From the NCBI GenBank assembly GCA_963693305.1, contig OY855908.1, positions 33,189,805-33,253,804 on the forward strand: a DNA stretch of 64,000 nt. The letters run 5' to 3'. Positions 52,858 to 63,580 of the stretch are shown here, one piece after another. Position numbers and translations under genes: made by a program. This DNA is from Meandrina meandrites (lineage: Eukaryota; Cnidaria; Anthozoa; Scleractinia; Meandrinidae). The notes below the pieces were generated by a model that saw nothing but the letters and a program-made list of their open reading frames with translations, was not told the origin of the DNA and ran no database searches. Position 1 is the stretch's first letter. The number at the start of each line of letters is the position of its first letter.

Positions 52858-53462
52858 TTACAAATTGATCTGCTGTAGTCGACACAATTCTGCAAATTTC
52901 CCCGCCTCCTTTTGCAAAAGCACTTCCGGTTTGTCAAACTCCACCACTCTGCCCCCCTCAAACACCAACACGCGATCGTAATCTAAGATTGTATCAAGGC
53001 GGTGAGCTATGGTGATCACAGTACATTTGCGAAACTTGTCGCGAATTGTCTCCTGTATCAACCTGTCTGTGGCATAATCCACATTAGCTGTAGCCTCGTC
53101 GAGAATAATAACCATATTCTTTTGTAATAATGCTCGAGCGAGGCACAAAAGCTGTTTCTCTCCCACACTGAAGTTTGTGCCTCCTTCAGCGATTTCGTAA
53201 TACAGTTGCCCTTCCTGCTTTTGAATCATTGATTTCAGTTGCACCGCTTCCAATGCGTTCCAAATTTGGACATCTTCAAACTCGGATCCAGGGTCGAGAT
53301 TGACTCGTAGCGGACCGCTGAACAGCACAGGGTCCTGGGGAATGACAGAGATTCTGGAGCGATAAATTGGCAATGCTAGATCTTGAATGTTTTGGTCATC
53401 AATGAGAATTTGGCCACTTGCTTCAGGCATGCGCATCAAAGAGGCTACAAATGACGATTTTC
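52858..53462 (-). CDS. ABCC4-like: ABCC4-like exon 7 (terminal, NBD2)
   Basis: Acceptor TTACAG, completes Walker A with GKSS, then carries Q-loop (PQDPVLFSG), signature NFSVGEKQLLCLARAL, Walker B, H-loop and the C-terminus ending RLQQINL then TAA. No PDZ-binding motif like that of vertebrate ABCC4 is present. Confidence 0.92.
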
Positions 53463-56400
53463 CTGTAAAATGTTAGAAAAAAAAATCACAGCAAGAAAAG
53501 CTTAAACATTATATCTTAAAATACCACAGCATTTTAAATTTCTCAGTTAACGGACCGGTCATCAACTTAGCAGAAGGCTTGAACGTATGACTTCCCGATT
53601 TCTTCGAGAGGATGAGAGAGAGAGAGAGAGAAAGATGAGAGGATGATCCAAGAGAAGGCTTTTGAAAACCCCATACTACCTTGTTCGCTTTGGGGAAAAC
53701 GCGAAATCCCGTGCCCAAAACTTGGAGATTACAAATAGATTTCAATAAGTTATCATATGAAGATGCCCGTATATGGTGGAATTCTTCTCTTGGATCATCT
53801 TATCTTGGTTCGATATCTTTCTTACCTGCTCCAGTTCGTCCTGCGATACCAATTTTCTCGCCTGCTGCTAATAACACGTTCACATCTCTTAGCACTGATG
53901 GCCCGCCGCTGTAGTAAACAAGAGAAACATCTTTAACTTCAATCCGACCTTCTACTGGCCAGTCTCGCGGCGGCTTCTTTTGAACGCTGTAGCCTGGTTC
54001 CGAGTCTAGATTTGCGTATGATATCACTCTTTCCACTGACGTCATCATGTTCTCAACTTCCAGGCACTTGCGAACCGTAAAGTCTAAATTTTCTAGGAGA
54101 TCCATACAGTAAATTATTGCTAAACCGGTCAAGCCTGAAAAAAGCAACAAAATAAAAAGTAGGAAAATATTAAAGGCGCAAGCCTGGTGGGAAGAGCATG
54201 TCTCAAAAAATAAAAATAAAAAATTAAGAATGAAATAAATCACTTTATTTGAGCATCAGTGTATAAAGCAATGGTGTGCTAACTGGGGACACTGTAAATA
54301 AATAAAACAAATATTGTAAATGGTGCAGAAACTCCATACACAAATCTCAACTGGCAGAAGGCTGACCAGTTGGCTATTTACAAAGCATGGAGGAGTTCAA
54401 TTCGGGAACACCGAACACTAATCCATCTACTGGCAGGGAGGAGGATTTGAACCGGGGACCTCCAGATTACAAGTCCAGGGCCCGAACCAATAAGCCACGC
54501 CGCCCCGGCATGCTCAAACTTCATCACATGCGCATCCAGGCACGCATATGTGAAATAAAAAGCAAACAGGGACAAGGTAGACTTGCTACAAGTCGACCTT
54601 CCGAGTTTAATAAGCGAACCATTGACTTTATTGAAAGTCTAAGGGACAATTACGAAGGTTTCCTTTTCGATCATGATTTTACCCAAAATAACTAGGTCTT
54701 CCTAGCTATAACTCCAAAAATTACACGGCAACTGGTTCCAGCTATTTTCCAAATAACAATTAGATTTATCGAACCTCGAATCATTGCAATTTGCTCATTT
54801 CTCTTCCGCGTCGAAAACCCAGTCCGACGGACTAAGATATTGATGATCATTTCCTCACCTGCGTGTTGTGACGTCATCACAGCTATAGCAGTCACAGCTG
54901 TCAGAAACAAAGAAGTAATGCAGTCCATTCGAAAATGAAGCCAGCGGACAACAGCTATCGAGACGAACGATGTCTTAGTCAAGTTGTCCTGAAGCCTGAT
55001 GAAATGGACACAAATAAGGCAACTAAACATGCATGCCTGGCGTAGATGACACCACATTGGTTTTGATTGCATTTTTAAAAAACGTTTTGCTAATCGTTCC
55101 ATAATGACAATTAGCACGTATGAATAGTAAGACCATCATGAGCGTCCATAATTAGTAGGCCACTTGTCATCAGCTTAGTGTAGTAAATGTCAAAATTGCT
55201 AAGTAACTGACTGAATGACTGACAGACCGAACGAACGAATGAACGAACGAACGAACGAACGAACGAACGAACGAACGAACGAACGAACGAACGAACGAAC
55301 GAACGAACGAACGAACGAACGAACGAACGAACGAACGAACGAACGAACGAACGAACGAACGAATGAACGAGCGAATGAATGAATGACGGACGGACTAATC
55401 TAATCCACTTCCATCCAAGCCAGTGTTAGGAGACAGTTTAACCGGAAGTGTAAAGCCATGAGATGTAAACGGAAGTGCGTGACATCCGGGATAATTGTAC
55501 ACGAGGGAAGAACGTTCGAGAAACGTAGTGAAATCATGTATGAGTTGAGCGACTAAATACAATGTTTTTGAAGTGCTATTGTGGTGTTGTGGAACCCGGG
55601 TAACACCAGCCGCGCCGAAGTCGTCGGTAAACAAACAGTTTCAGTGCTCTAATAATATATGATAGAAAATGTACCAGTATTTTTAGGTTTCCTACGACAC
55701 AAATAGATTTTTGGCTGTTTGATCAAAAATCCGTGGCATAGCCCTTTTAAAATAAGATAATCTAGACCTGTGTACATCACCTGAAAAATTCTTGAGCAAA
55801 GTGTTCCTGTTGATGATAGGTTCTAATGTTCACAATACCATCGAGAGTTAGGGAGAAGTGTGAGTACACGGGACTGCGGTTGATGGCTTCGAGCCTTGCT
55901 ACTTCTCTAGAAATGTTCAAGCAGTATCTCCCATAATATGTCGCCAATCCGGCAAGAGGGATAGCAGCAAATACCACCCAGACATTAGCCACTGAAGGAA
56001 TTCCTACTGAAAGGAAAATTTCCCAGAGAACTTCAAAAAGTTCATAAATTGCAGTAAACAGCAATTCGTCCATTAGTCCGATGTCTTTTGAAAATCGATT
56101 GCAAATCCTTCCAGATGGATTTGCGTCGAAGAAGTGTACGGGTGCTCTGACCACGGACTCTAACATTTTCCTGTGAAGAATTCTCGAGGAGTTGATGGTT
56201 GCTTGGAAGAACAGGAAAGCTGACAAAAAGAGTAGCAGTGTTGAACCAAGCGCCAAACCAGTGTACAAATAAACACTAAAACGATCCGCAGAAGAGCTCC
56301 ACGATACGTCGTTCCATTGTGCCATCAACCAATCGGGAAAGACTTCTGACACTAAAAGTAAAACACAAAATCAATAACATAATCAATAAAAAAAAGCATA

Positions 56401-59400
56401 GAAGTGTCATCCTAGAGGTACTCCAGACAATTTTTGGTAGGGGTATTGCCTAGACCAAAATATCAATTTACGTCCATCTTTAGATGGCTTTGGCCGCGCT
56501 AACGGGATTCATTACACCGTGACATCGTTACAAAGGGTCTCGTCAGATCGGGCTTCACCCGTATAACATAACACAATAAAGTACGGATGACCCACCTAGA
56601 GCACTGTTAGATAAGAAAACAAGCGGAATCATCAGGTATATAGGCAGTCCAGCGCTGAAGTATTTCCAGTAGGTTCTATAAGACACCGCGCCAAAGTTTC
56701 GATCTTCCTTGGGAATTATCAAACTTGTTTCTTCGCAGCTTTGAAGTTTGCGCTTCTCTCGGTTTGGTAAATCTTTATTTGCACTCGATTGGAAATTTTC
56801 TTCATCTTCCAAGAGTTTCTCTAGTCCGGAAACTCCATTCTCCATATTGACTACCTCCCCGTGGCTTCCCTGATAAGCAATGGAACCTTCATTCATAACA
56901 ATAATGTGACCTGCCTGCTTCATGTAACAAGGTTGATGCGTCACAAAAATGCAGAGCCGATCCCGTAATGCATTGCAAATGTAGTTCTCGAAAATATGAC
57001 TTCCAACTTGGGCATCTACGCTGCTCAATGGGTCATCCAACAAGTAGATATCAGCATCTGAATAAAGTGCGCGTGCCATGCTAACGCGGGCCCGCTGACC
57101 ACCACTCAGAACAACGCCACGTTCGCCAACTGTTGTAAGATCCCCATCATGAAGTTGTTCTAAATCTTTTGCGAGGGCGCAATTTTCTACAACTGTTTGA
57201 AACTTCTTGGAATCAAATGGTTTGTTAAACGTGATATTGTCACGAAGAGTTCCTGAGAAAACCCAGGGTGACTGTCCAACGAACGCCATTTTTCCTTTGC
57301 GTTCAAGGATACCTTTGCAGATGGAAAGCTCTCCAAGAATTGCAAGAAGCAACGACGATTTGCCGCTGCCAACTGGGCCGGTAATTACAACAACTTGTGG
57401 TCCGTCTTTCTTTATGTTGATGTTTTTGAGAAGCAGTTTATCGTCATCCTTGCTGTATTTGCAACAGACATCGATTAAAGAAACCATTGCTTTCAATTGC
57501 TGATGATGTTCGTATTTATTTGAGAGTGAATCGCCTTCACAATTGCTGGAGCATTTCCCTGTCTTTCCTTTCGAGCTTTTGGAGTTGCCATCTAAACTAG
57601 AATCTTCCACTATTCTCATAAATTTCTGTATCCGTCCAATGGACATGTTACAGTCTACGAGACGAACTAAATATTTCCCAAGGTACTCTGTAAGCATTCC
57701 TGAAACCTTCGCATAAGCGAAGACCACAAATATGGAAGTCGGCATTAGATAACGGCCAGACATGAGATATGAGACAAAGATCAGTAGTGATATCATTCTT
57801 GGTGTAGTGGAAACAATGGTCTCGATGCTTGCTTGAAATGCGCTGATTTTACGAATGATTGTAATTTCTTTTCTGAAAAGGAAAGAGAAGAACTTTTGCA
57901 CTCTTCCATGTTCTCTTTGAGGTTTAATGAATTTACAAAAAAATGCTGGCGAGAACGTTCAGGGAAAGCGGAATGATAAGCTAAAAGAATTTAAGACCAT
58001 GATGAAGAAAAAGAAATGGATGACGCATTAGCAGATTTGAGGCAAATAGAAATCATAACTTCACGAGAAGCTAAGAGAAATTATGAAATAAGAATATGTT
58101 TGTGATAATTAATCGTCATGGTCGCCAAAAAGTGCACCCACACAGCCCCTCCCCGGTCCCTAACCCGAAATAGTCTCGTTATGGTAGTATGTTCGTATTT
58201 ATTATGTTTCTCCCCATTTTATGCCTCTTTCTCGTATAAATTTCATCCCAAAGATCATAAATGAATAAAAAAATATATATATTCTACTAACCCCCTCACT
58301 CCAGACACCAAATTCTCGAAAACGTTCTCCCAGCTGCAGATCTTGATTGTCCGTATTCCGCGCATGATCTCACTAACGATTTTAACACGTTTGTCAGCTA
58401 AAACCACGGCCTTTCGCCGCAAATCAGCTGCCAGCTTCGAGCCATACCCTTGATAGAACAAGATGAGAAGGAGATACCACATCCCTATCACGACAGGCCA
58501 GCCAGTGAAGTAGAAGAGGACGGAAATCCCAGCCAATAATGCAAATGGTGCTGTTATGATGTTTGGAAGGAAAAGAATCGCCTTATCAAGACGCTCGACA
58601 TCATTGGAAATCAGGTTCATCACGTGACCTGTCGTCATCATTGTTAAATCGGGTAACGGAGTCTGCAGGACCTACAGCGTTGGAGCAGAGCGGTTACAAA
58701 TAAAAAAATTATATTCAGAATTTCACAGGTTACCACAGTAATACCATAGTAACATCTTAGTGGTAACAGCTCCATAAGGAACTCAGGATGGCCCATTTAT
58801 GCATTACTGAATGCTGACTAGCTTTCTAATGAATTTAAATTTGCAAGGACCACCGTGACGAAATAGAAGTACCGAATCCTCTAAATGTATAAGATCTAAT
58901 CAGCTATAACTAGTAAACGAAGAAAAGCAAGGCTGATTGAACAGTTGGGAACTAAACATATTTCCAATATTTAGGAAGGCACGGCCTACCTTCTTCAGGG
59001 TGTTACAAAGAATGACTCTAAAAGTTAGACGTTTGCAAGTTTAAAATATAGGAAATACGATATAAAAAGCAAATAATGATAAAGGACTTCATTAAGTGAC
59101 GCGGCTAAGAGATAAGTAACGGTAGAAAGAAACGTAAAAATTTGAAATTTAAAAATATGGAGAAACGTTACAGTATGAAATAAGAAAGATGAAACTTAGT
59201 ACGTTATTTTAGTATCAGCCTTCTACCATATTTTTAAATTTCAAATTTTAACGTTTCTTTCTACCGTTACTTATCTCTTAGCCGCGTCACTTAGTTTAGT
59301 CTTTTATCATGATTTGCTTGTTATATCGTATTTCCTATATTTTAAACTTGTAACGTCTAACTTTTAGAGTCATTCTTTGTATCACCCTGAAGAAGGAAGA

Positions 59401-60301
59401 CCATGCCTTCCGAAATATTGGAAATATATATAGTTCCCAACTGTTCAATCAGCCTTGCTTTTCTTCGTTAGCTTTCTAATGACAGTTCAAAATGTCCAAA
59501 TGGCTTCGGTGCCAACTAAATCTCTACCCACAGTTTTTTCTAACTTTAGAAGACGTTTCATCTTCATAAGCTAATTCATATCCAATGATATAGAAAATGT
59601 GATCCATCGAATCGGTTGGGGGCTCGACAATATACGATTAACAAACTCAGTCAAGCTCAATTCAACGATTGAGTTCGCGACTTCGTTCGAATGCTATGGC
59701 TCGATTGCGTTACGCCAGAAGTCACGGGCAACACGTAACACTTCCAGAGTCCTCGTACCTTTTTGTAGATGACACCCAAAAGAGCAGAACGCATTCTCAT
59801 CCCTATCATGCTGCTTCTGTAATCGCAATGACACTGGCACATAGCTATGATCCAGGCACTCAGACAAACACAGGCGGCGTAGAGATAAATCCAGGTATGA
59901 TCAACTGAAGGTTCTTTCATAAGTTCTGCGAGCAGTCCAACCAGGAACAAAGGCTGCAGTAGACGTAGCACGATGTGTGTAGACGCTAAAATAAGAACGA
60001 AAGCCTTCTCGGAAGCCGGTACTAAGTTAAAAAGAGCAAACCATAGATTTGCTGTCTTAGTCCGTGTTGTAGTAGCGTTTGCGAGTTTGCAATTTCGAGA
60101 CCACTCCTTTTCTAAACTCTTCGTTAGGGCTTGACTCTGGTCTTCTTCCAACAATGCAGGCAGGTCATCGTTTTCAAGTGGTCGCAAATTTCCTAGTTTT
60201 AGTAGATAATTCATCCACGAAAAGGTAAGGAGTGAGAAGAAACTTGCTGTTTCCTTGGGGTTGGTGGGCAAGCTTCCTGTGCTCAGTTTCTCGTAAGACA
60301 T
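52858..60301 (-). CDS. ABCC4-like: ABCC4 (MRP4)-like ABC transporter, full-length
   Basis: Seven coding exons in consistent phase (60301-59759, 58671-58292, 57872-56596, 56351-55781, 54995-54859, 54134-53826, 53462-52858) give 1273 residues, close to the roughly 1300 of short ABCC proteins such as ABCC4. Order: N-terminal motif with TFSWMNYLL, TMD1, NBD1 (Walker A GPVGSGKS 473-480, signature LSGGQ 563-567, Walker B YLLDD ending at 588, H620), TMD2, NBD2 (Walker A GRTGAGKS 1068-1075, FSVGE 1170-1174, VIILDE ending in catalytic Glu1195, H1226). NBD1 has Asp in place of the catalytic Glu, as is usual in ABCC, so ATP hydrolysis should rest on NBD2. Family role: plasma-membrane efflux of organic anions, cyclic nucleotides and conjugated drugs. 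No TMD0. A 5' UTR splice acceptor precedes the start (at 60351). The ABCC4 identity over other short ABCCs is from memory of the family. Confidence 0.9.
53611..53640 (+). repeat. (GA)n microsatellite in an ABCC4-like intron
   Basis: GAGAGAGAGAGAGAGAGA flanked by GATGAGAGG on each side, between exons 7 and 6. Confidence 0.75.
53826..54134 (-). CDS. ABCC4-like: ABCC4-like exon 6
   Basis: Acceptor TTTCAG, donor GTAAGA, phases 1 to 1. Encodes the end of TMD2 (EVENMMTSVERVISYANL), the entry to NBD2 and most of the second Walker A, whose last Gly is split by the intron. Confidence 0.9.
54225..54510 (-). mobile_element. tRNA-derived SINE in an ABCC4-like intron
   Basis: On the - strand, 54506-54430 folds like a tRNA: TGGCTTATTGG resembles box A, CTGGACTTGTAATCTGG forms an anticodon arm with a TGT triplet (Thr-like), and GGTTCAAATCC is a good box B. 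Roughly 190 bp of unrelated tail follows toward lower coordinates and ends in AAATAAAG and T/A-rich sequence. The acceptor stem pairs poorly and the tail is not tRNA-like, so this is a SINE rather than a tRNA gene. Confidence 0.65.
54859..54995 (-). CDS. ABCC4-like: ABCC4-like exon 5
   Basis: Acceptor ATCAG, donor GTGAGG, phases 2 to 1. A 137-bp exon encoding RWLHFRMDCITSLFLTAVTA, a TMD2 helix region matching the SRWFAVRLD segment of ABCC4. Confidence 0.85.
55228..55385 (+). repeat. (ACGA)n tetranucleotide microsatellite
   Basis: About 35 nearly perfect GAAC units with a few GAAT variants at the ends, in the intron between exons 5 and 4 of the ABCC4-like gene. Confidence 0.95.
55781..56351 (-). 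CDS. ABCC4-like: ABCC4-like exon 4 (TMD2)
   Basis: Acceptor TTTTAG, donor GTGATG, phases 1 to 2. Encodes residues 735-923: TMD2 helices and the second intracellular loops, with FDANPSGRICNRFSKDIGLMDE and RSPVYSHFSLTLDGIVNIR, both strongly conserved in ABCC proteins. Confidence 0.9.
56596..57872 (-). CDS. ABCC4-like: ABCC4-like exon 3 with all of NBD1
   Basis: Acceptor TTTCAG, donor GTGGGT. An unusually long exon for a transporter (1277 bp) encoding the last TMD1 helices, the complete first nucleotide-binding domain and the linker to TMD2 (residues 308-733). A Ser/Lys/Gly-rich insert at about 397-425 precedes NBD1. Confidence 0.9.
58292..58671 (-). CDS. ABCC4-like: ABCC4-like exon 2
   Basis: Acceptor CTGTAG, donor GTTAGT, phases 0 to 2. 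Encodes residues 182-307, with TTGHVMNLISNDVERLD (first intracellular loop) and a SEIMRGIRTIKICSWE coupling segment typical of ABCC TMD1. A second AG nine bases downstream would remove three residues (VLQ) without breaking frame. Confidence 0.85.
58914..59470. mobile_element. Fold-back of two inverted Penelope-like 3' ends in ABCC4-like intron 1
   Basis: The arm at 58914-59160 is the reverse complement of 59226-59470 at high identity over about 245 bp, enclosing 65 bases. Each arm contains CCCTGAAGAAGGAAG, CCGAAATATTGG and CTGTTCAATCAGCCTTGC in order, the same order found after the Penelope-like RT fragment at 63485-63575 (CCTGATGAAGGAAA, CCGAAATGTTGG, CTGTTCGATCAGCCTTGC). So both arms are probably Penelope-like terminal repeats in inverted orientation. 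Confidence 0.75.
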
Positions 60302-60350
60302 CCTGCGAGTAGTCTTCCGCCCGCAGCTACTGCCACGCCTGTTATGCAAC
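59759..60350 (-). CDS. ABCC4-like: ABCC4-like exon 1 (start codon exon)
   Basis: A polypyrimidine tract ending CCCAG (AG at 60352-60351) opens this exon, 49 bp of 5' UTR follow, and the first ATG is at 60301 (MSYEKLSTGSL). It encodes residues 1-181: the ABCC N-terminal motif (SFFSLLTFSWMNYLLKLGN, then LENDDLPAL) and the first membrane helices. The donor is AAG|GTACGA in phase 0. An upstream non-coding exon must exist but was not found. Confidence 0.85.
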
Positions 60351-62109
60351 CTGGGAAAACAACAAAGCAATCAGTCCTGAACTCAAAAAGCCAAGGTACT
60401 TTGTGACTTTATATAAAAGTTTGTCTGGCAAGGATTTGGTATTGCATGTCACTGTTCACTTGATGGATCGAAGTGAATGTGAACTTGATGTGTGCCAGCA
60501 TAGCTACCATATCTTGATATACGCCTGATTTTTGTTGATGTTGTTGTTGTTGTTGTTGTTGTTGTAGTTTTTGATTGTCTTGACGTTTTCCTTTTTATAA
60601 GAATTTTCAACTTGCTGGAAACAACTTTTACTTTTCAGATCGTTTTAGCATCCTTCTTTATAAGTTTTCATTATTTCGGAGTCAGTTTCGATGGCTATTA
60701 GCGAACAAAATTATAAGCATTGCACGCGATGCTTTTGGCCTCACTTTTTGAGAACTCCTGTCGTACACTGAACCAATAGCCCAGCGCACTATTACTAACA
60801 ATATGATTTTGCCGCATGAGACCGCCCGCATGACTCAGACAATAATTTTAGTCAGGCCAAAGGGTCCTAAAGGTTTTGTATGAATGCGACGTATTCTAGA
60901 CAAGAGAATAGACGGGAAAGTAAGCATTTGTGGCCTATAGACTTGAATAATGGTAGATACTAAACACTGTTGTTAAGCTCTCTCGCCTTCTCCCTACAGC
61001 CCTCCCCTCATTCTTCGCTCACCGTTTTTCGCGCTGCTTGCCAACCACCCGAACGCCTGGAACAGACAAGACGGTCCAAGTGGCCAAGCTGTTCCGACGA
61101 ATGATGGAGACCGATCAGATCAGACGAACATTTCTTTGTCCTTGCATGACAGTTTAGTTCAGCACCATGGTCATTTCTTCTGTGATGCACAATAAACTTT
61201 TTACAATTAGGACTGTGTGAACTTTCTTATTTCGCGCACTAATAAATATATATATATATTTTTTTTATCAGTAAACCGGGCCTATATAATGCGCACAAAG
61301 CAAATAAATAAGGCAACGTAAAAACAACACAGTTAAATACCGCTTTGTTTGATAAACATCTAGCTGAGGTTTTAGCTCTCAAAAGTTGTATAATTATTTT
61401 TTTTTCTCGAATTCTGAGCCAGGTTGGCCATATCATGCGCCGTTCTTCTAACAACGGCGGGCGGGCAGCGGGCAAATGAAAATGGAGGTTCCAGAGGAAT
61501 ACTGTCTTACTGCCTTCCTCGTGGCGATTACACAAGCGTTTGTAATTTTAAATAAGTGGGCCAATGGCACCGAAATAGATAAAAATGCACGGCAGACGGA
61601 TACATAACGCCATACAGTTGAACAAAAATAGAAAAAATAACGGTCATCTTCCCCTTTCATACCATGTAGTTACAAGGCCTTGCCTTTTTCTTAAAATAGG
61701 ACTCGCGTGCTCTACGTATGCTCTTTGGCATTTCATTCGTGGTGTAACGTTACTGTCGTATAAACGAGCAAAGACACGCAACTTGTTGAAAAAGCATCAT
61801 CAAAATAAAAGCATCTGCAGTCCGTTGCAGTGAAATTAAACTATACCACAGAAAGCTTTCAAGTTAAACGTGGACCCGAATTGTCTGAACGAGATAAGTT
61901 GCAGATCAATGGAATGTCATACAATTAAATAGCACGGTTCGCTTCATGTGCGTCAGATAAGAAAAGGATGGAGATGGTCGTTGGAAGACTTGAATCAGAC
62001 CCTTAAAGTAGACCAAACTTGGCGTAGATAAAGGTTTTTAATGCTTGATCGGTCTTGGCCGCGACAAAATATGCTGGCGGTTATAATTTCTTACCGGTAA
62101 CGCATGGAG
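60351..62109. other. Upstream flank of the ABCC4-like gene
   Basis: No supported exon. A (GTT)n microsatellite lies at about 60535-60565 and a TA run at about 61247-61258. The gene's non-coding first exon and promoter should be somewhere here but no clear signal singles them out. Confidence 0.4.
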
Positions 62110-62119
62110 GGATGATGAT

Positions 62120-62378
62120 GTTGCGCTGGGATGATCCTAGTGCTTAGGATGATCCTAGCAGTAGCGGATCATCTTTTTTTCATCTAAACTGCCTTGCACT
62201 AGGAAGATCCTAGCGCGAGGGCCAATTATAACACTTTGCATGTAAACTGAAAACAAAAAGTATATGGCCCTAGGATGATCCTAGTGCTAAGATCTTATTC
62301 CCTCCGTGTAAACTCAAGCTGAAAGTTGTTTCGCCCCTCTAGGATGATGCTAGTGCTAGAAACGTCCTCTCTTCATGT
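62120..62378. repeat. Diverged repeat array around a CTAGGATGATCCTAG palindrome
   Basis: AGGATGATCCTAGTGCT-like words occur at about 62129, 62147, 62199 (inverted form), 62272 and 62341. Between the later copies TGTAAACT-AA-CTGAAA recurs, giving a loose period of about 70-80 bp. The core is itself palindromic. Confidence 0.65.
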
Positions 62379-62385
62379 ATGTGGG

Positions 62386-62893
62386 TCGGGGGTGGAAGCG
62401 GAATCATGAATCATGAATCATAGCTGTAAAATTGGTAGGAGTCATGAATCTTCGTGTTTAAAACTTGGGAATCATGAATAACGAGAGATGGGTAAAAGAA
62501 TCATGAATAACAAATGAATATGCTTCCATCGATATTGGAGGCGTGTGAATATAGAATGCAAACTACGAAACTTCTTAACAGTTATATCACAGAAATGGCC
62601 GAAAACAGCATTTCCGAGCGTCTAATTTTCAAAATTTTCTGGGGGAGTATGCCCCCAGACCCCTCTACAGGAAAACACTGAAAACGCGATTCAAATCTTC
62701 ATCCCCCACCTATCAACTTGACCGTGATTAGGTATGTTACACAAAGTGAAGTTATTTTCAAAACTGGATGAAAACAATGACAAATGAATCATGAATATCG
62801 AATGAAATTTTTAAACGAATCACGAATCATTGAGGTAAAACAAGACAGGAATCATGAATCATGAAAGTCCAATGATTCCGCTTCCACCCCCGA
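62386..62893. mobile_element. MITE with perfect 22-bp terminal inverted repeats and 7-bp target duplication
   Basis: The 22 bases from 62386 (TCGGGGGTGGAAGCGGAATC and two more) are the exact reverse complement of 62872-62893. ATGTGGG flanks the element on both sides (62379-62385 and 62894-62900), a target-site duplication. Inside, AATCATGAAT is repeated many times near both ends. No coding capacity. Intact ends and duplication point to a relatively recent insertion, and the 7-8 bp duplication suggests a hAT- or Mutator-like transposase. Confidence 0.85.
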
Positions 62894-62900
62894 ATGTGGG

Positions 62901-63580
62901 GCCTGTTGATTGGGATTTTACCGCATTTTGCTCTCAAAAATGGTCTTCAAATCGCGCGGCCAAACTGCCCGTGACGTCACTTTGGTTGCAGACTACATCT
63001 TAATTCTCGACACAACACACTTTCTTAACAGACTAAACAGCATCAGTCAACTCCCTCGTGATGGCGTCTTTCTTGTAACTCTAGATGTATCTTCTCTATA
63101 CACAAACATCCCAAATAAAGACGGACTCGTAGCCTGCAGTGATTTGTTAGATAAACGACAAGACCATACAGTGAAGACAAGCAGAATTTGCGATCTTATT
63201 CGCTTGATTCTTACAAATCTCGAATTCATCCCCCTGGAATTCGTAACCTCACACAGAGACAGCATTTGAAAAGCGAGAGAAGCGTTCTTGATTTCCAAAG
63301 GGAAAACCTAGTGGCATGAATAGACATTTTGAAACTTAATATCTATTGTGTTTATATTTGCCTGTTATTTCTAGTTTTTTATAGCGATATTTGTTTTAGT
63401 CTATTATTGTCAGCCTATCGCTTGTCGATATTTTATCTCATCACTTTTTAAATATTGTAACCGTTTTTTTCCATCCTCAGTTAGCATTTTATGCCCCTGA
63501 TGAAGGAAAGTGTTTTCTATCCGAAATGTTGGGCTAACTAAAATATAGCTTTTAACATCTGTTCGATCAGCCTTGCATTT
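62901..63580 (+). pseudogene. Truncated Penelope-like retroelement (RT fragment and 3' end)
   Basis: The + strand frame from about 62946 to 63230 encodes DTTHFLNRLNS, then VFLVTLDVSSLYTNIPNKDG, the RT motif typical of Penelope-like elements (LDVSSLYTNIP), and DLIRLILTNLEF. The rest of the RT, including the YADD box, is missing: after 63240 it runs into a short region that may be the very end of the GIY-YIG domain and then the 3' terminal sequence (63485-63575). So it has a 5' truncation and a large internal deletion. Confidence 0.75.

Noticed and set aside
54430..54506. Functional tRNA-Thr gene
   Set aside because: Internal promoter boxes are good, but the acceptor stem does not pair properly and a long SINE-like tail follows; lies in an intron.
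57207..57503. 98-codon + strand frame
   Set aside because: Antisense shadow of the NBD1 exon.
59669..59908. 79-codon + strand frame
   Set aside because: Antisense shadow of the first coding exon of the ABCC4-like gene.
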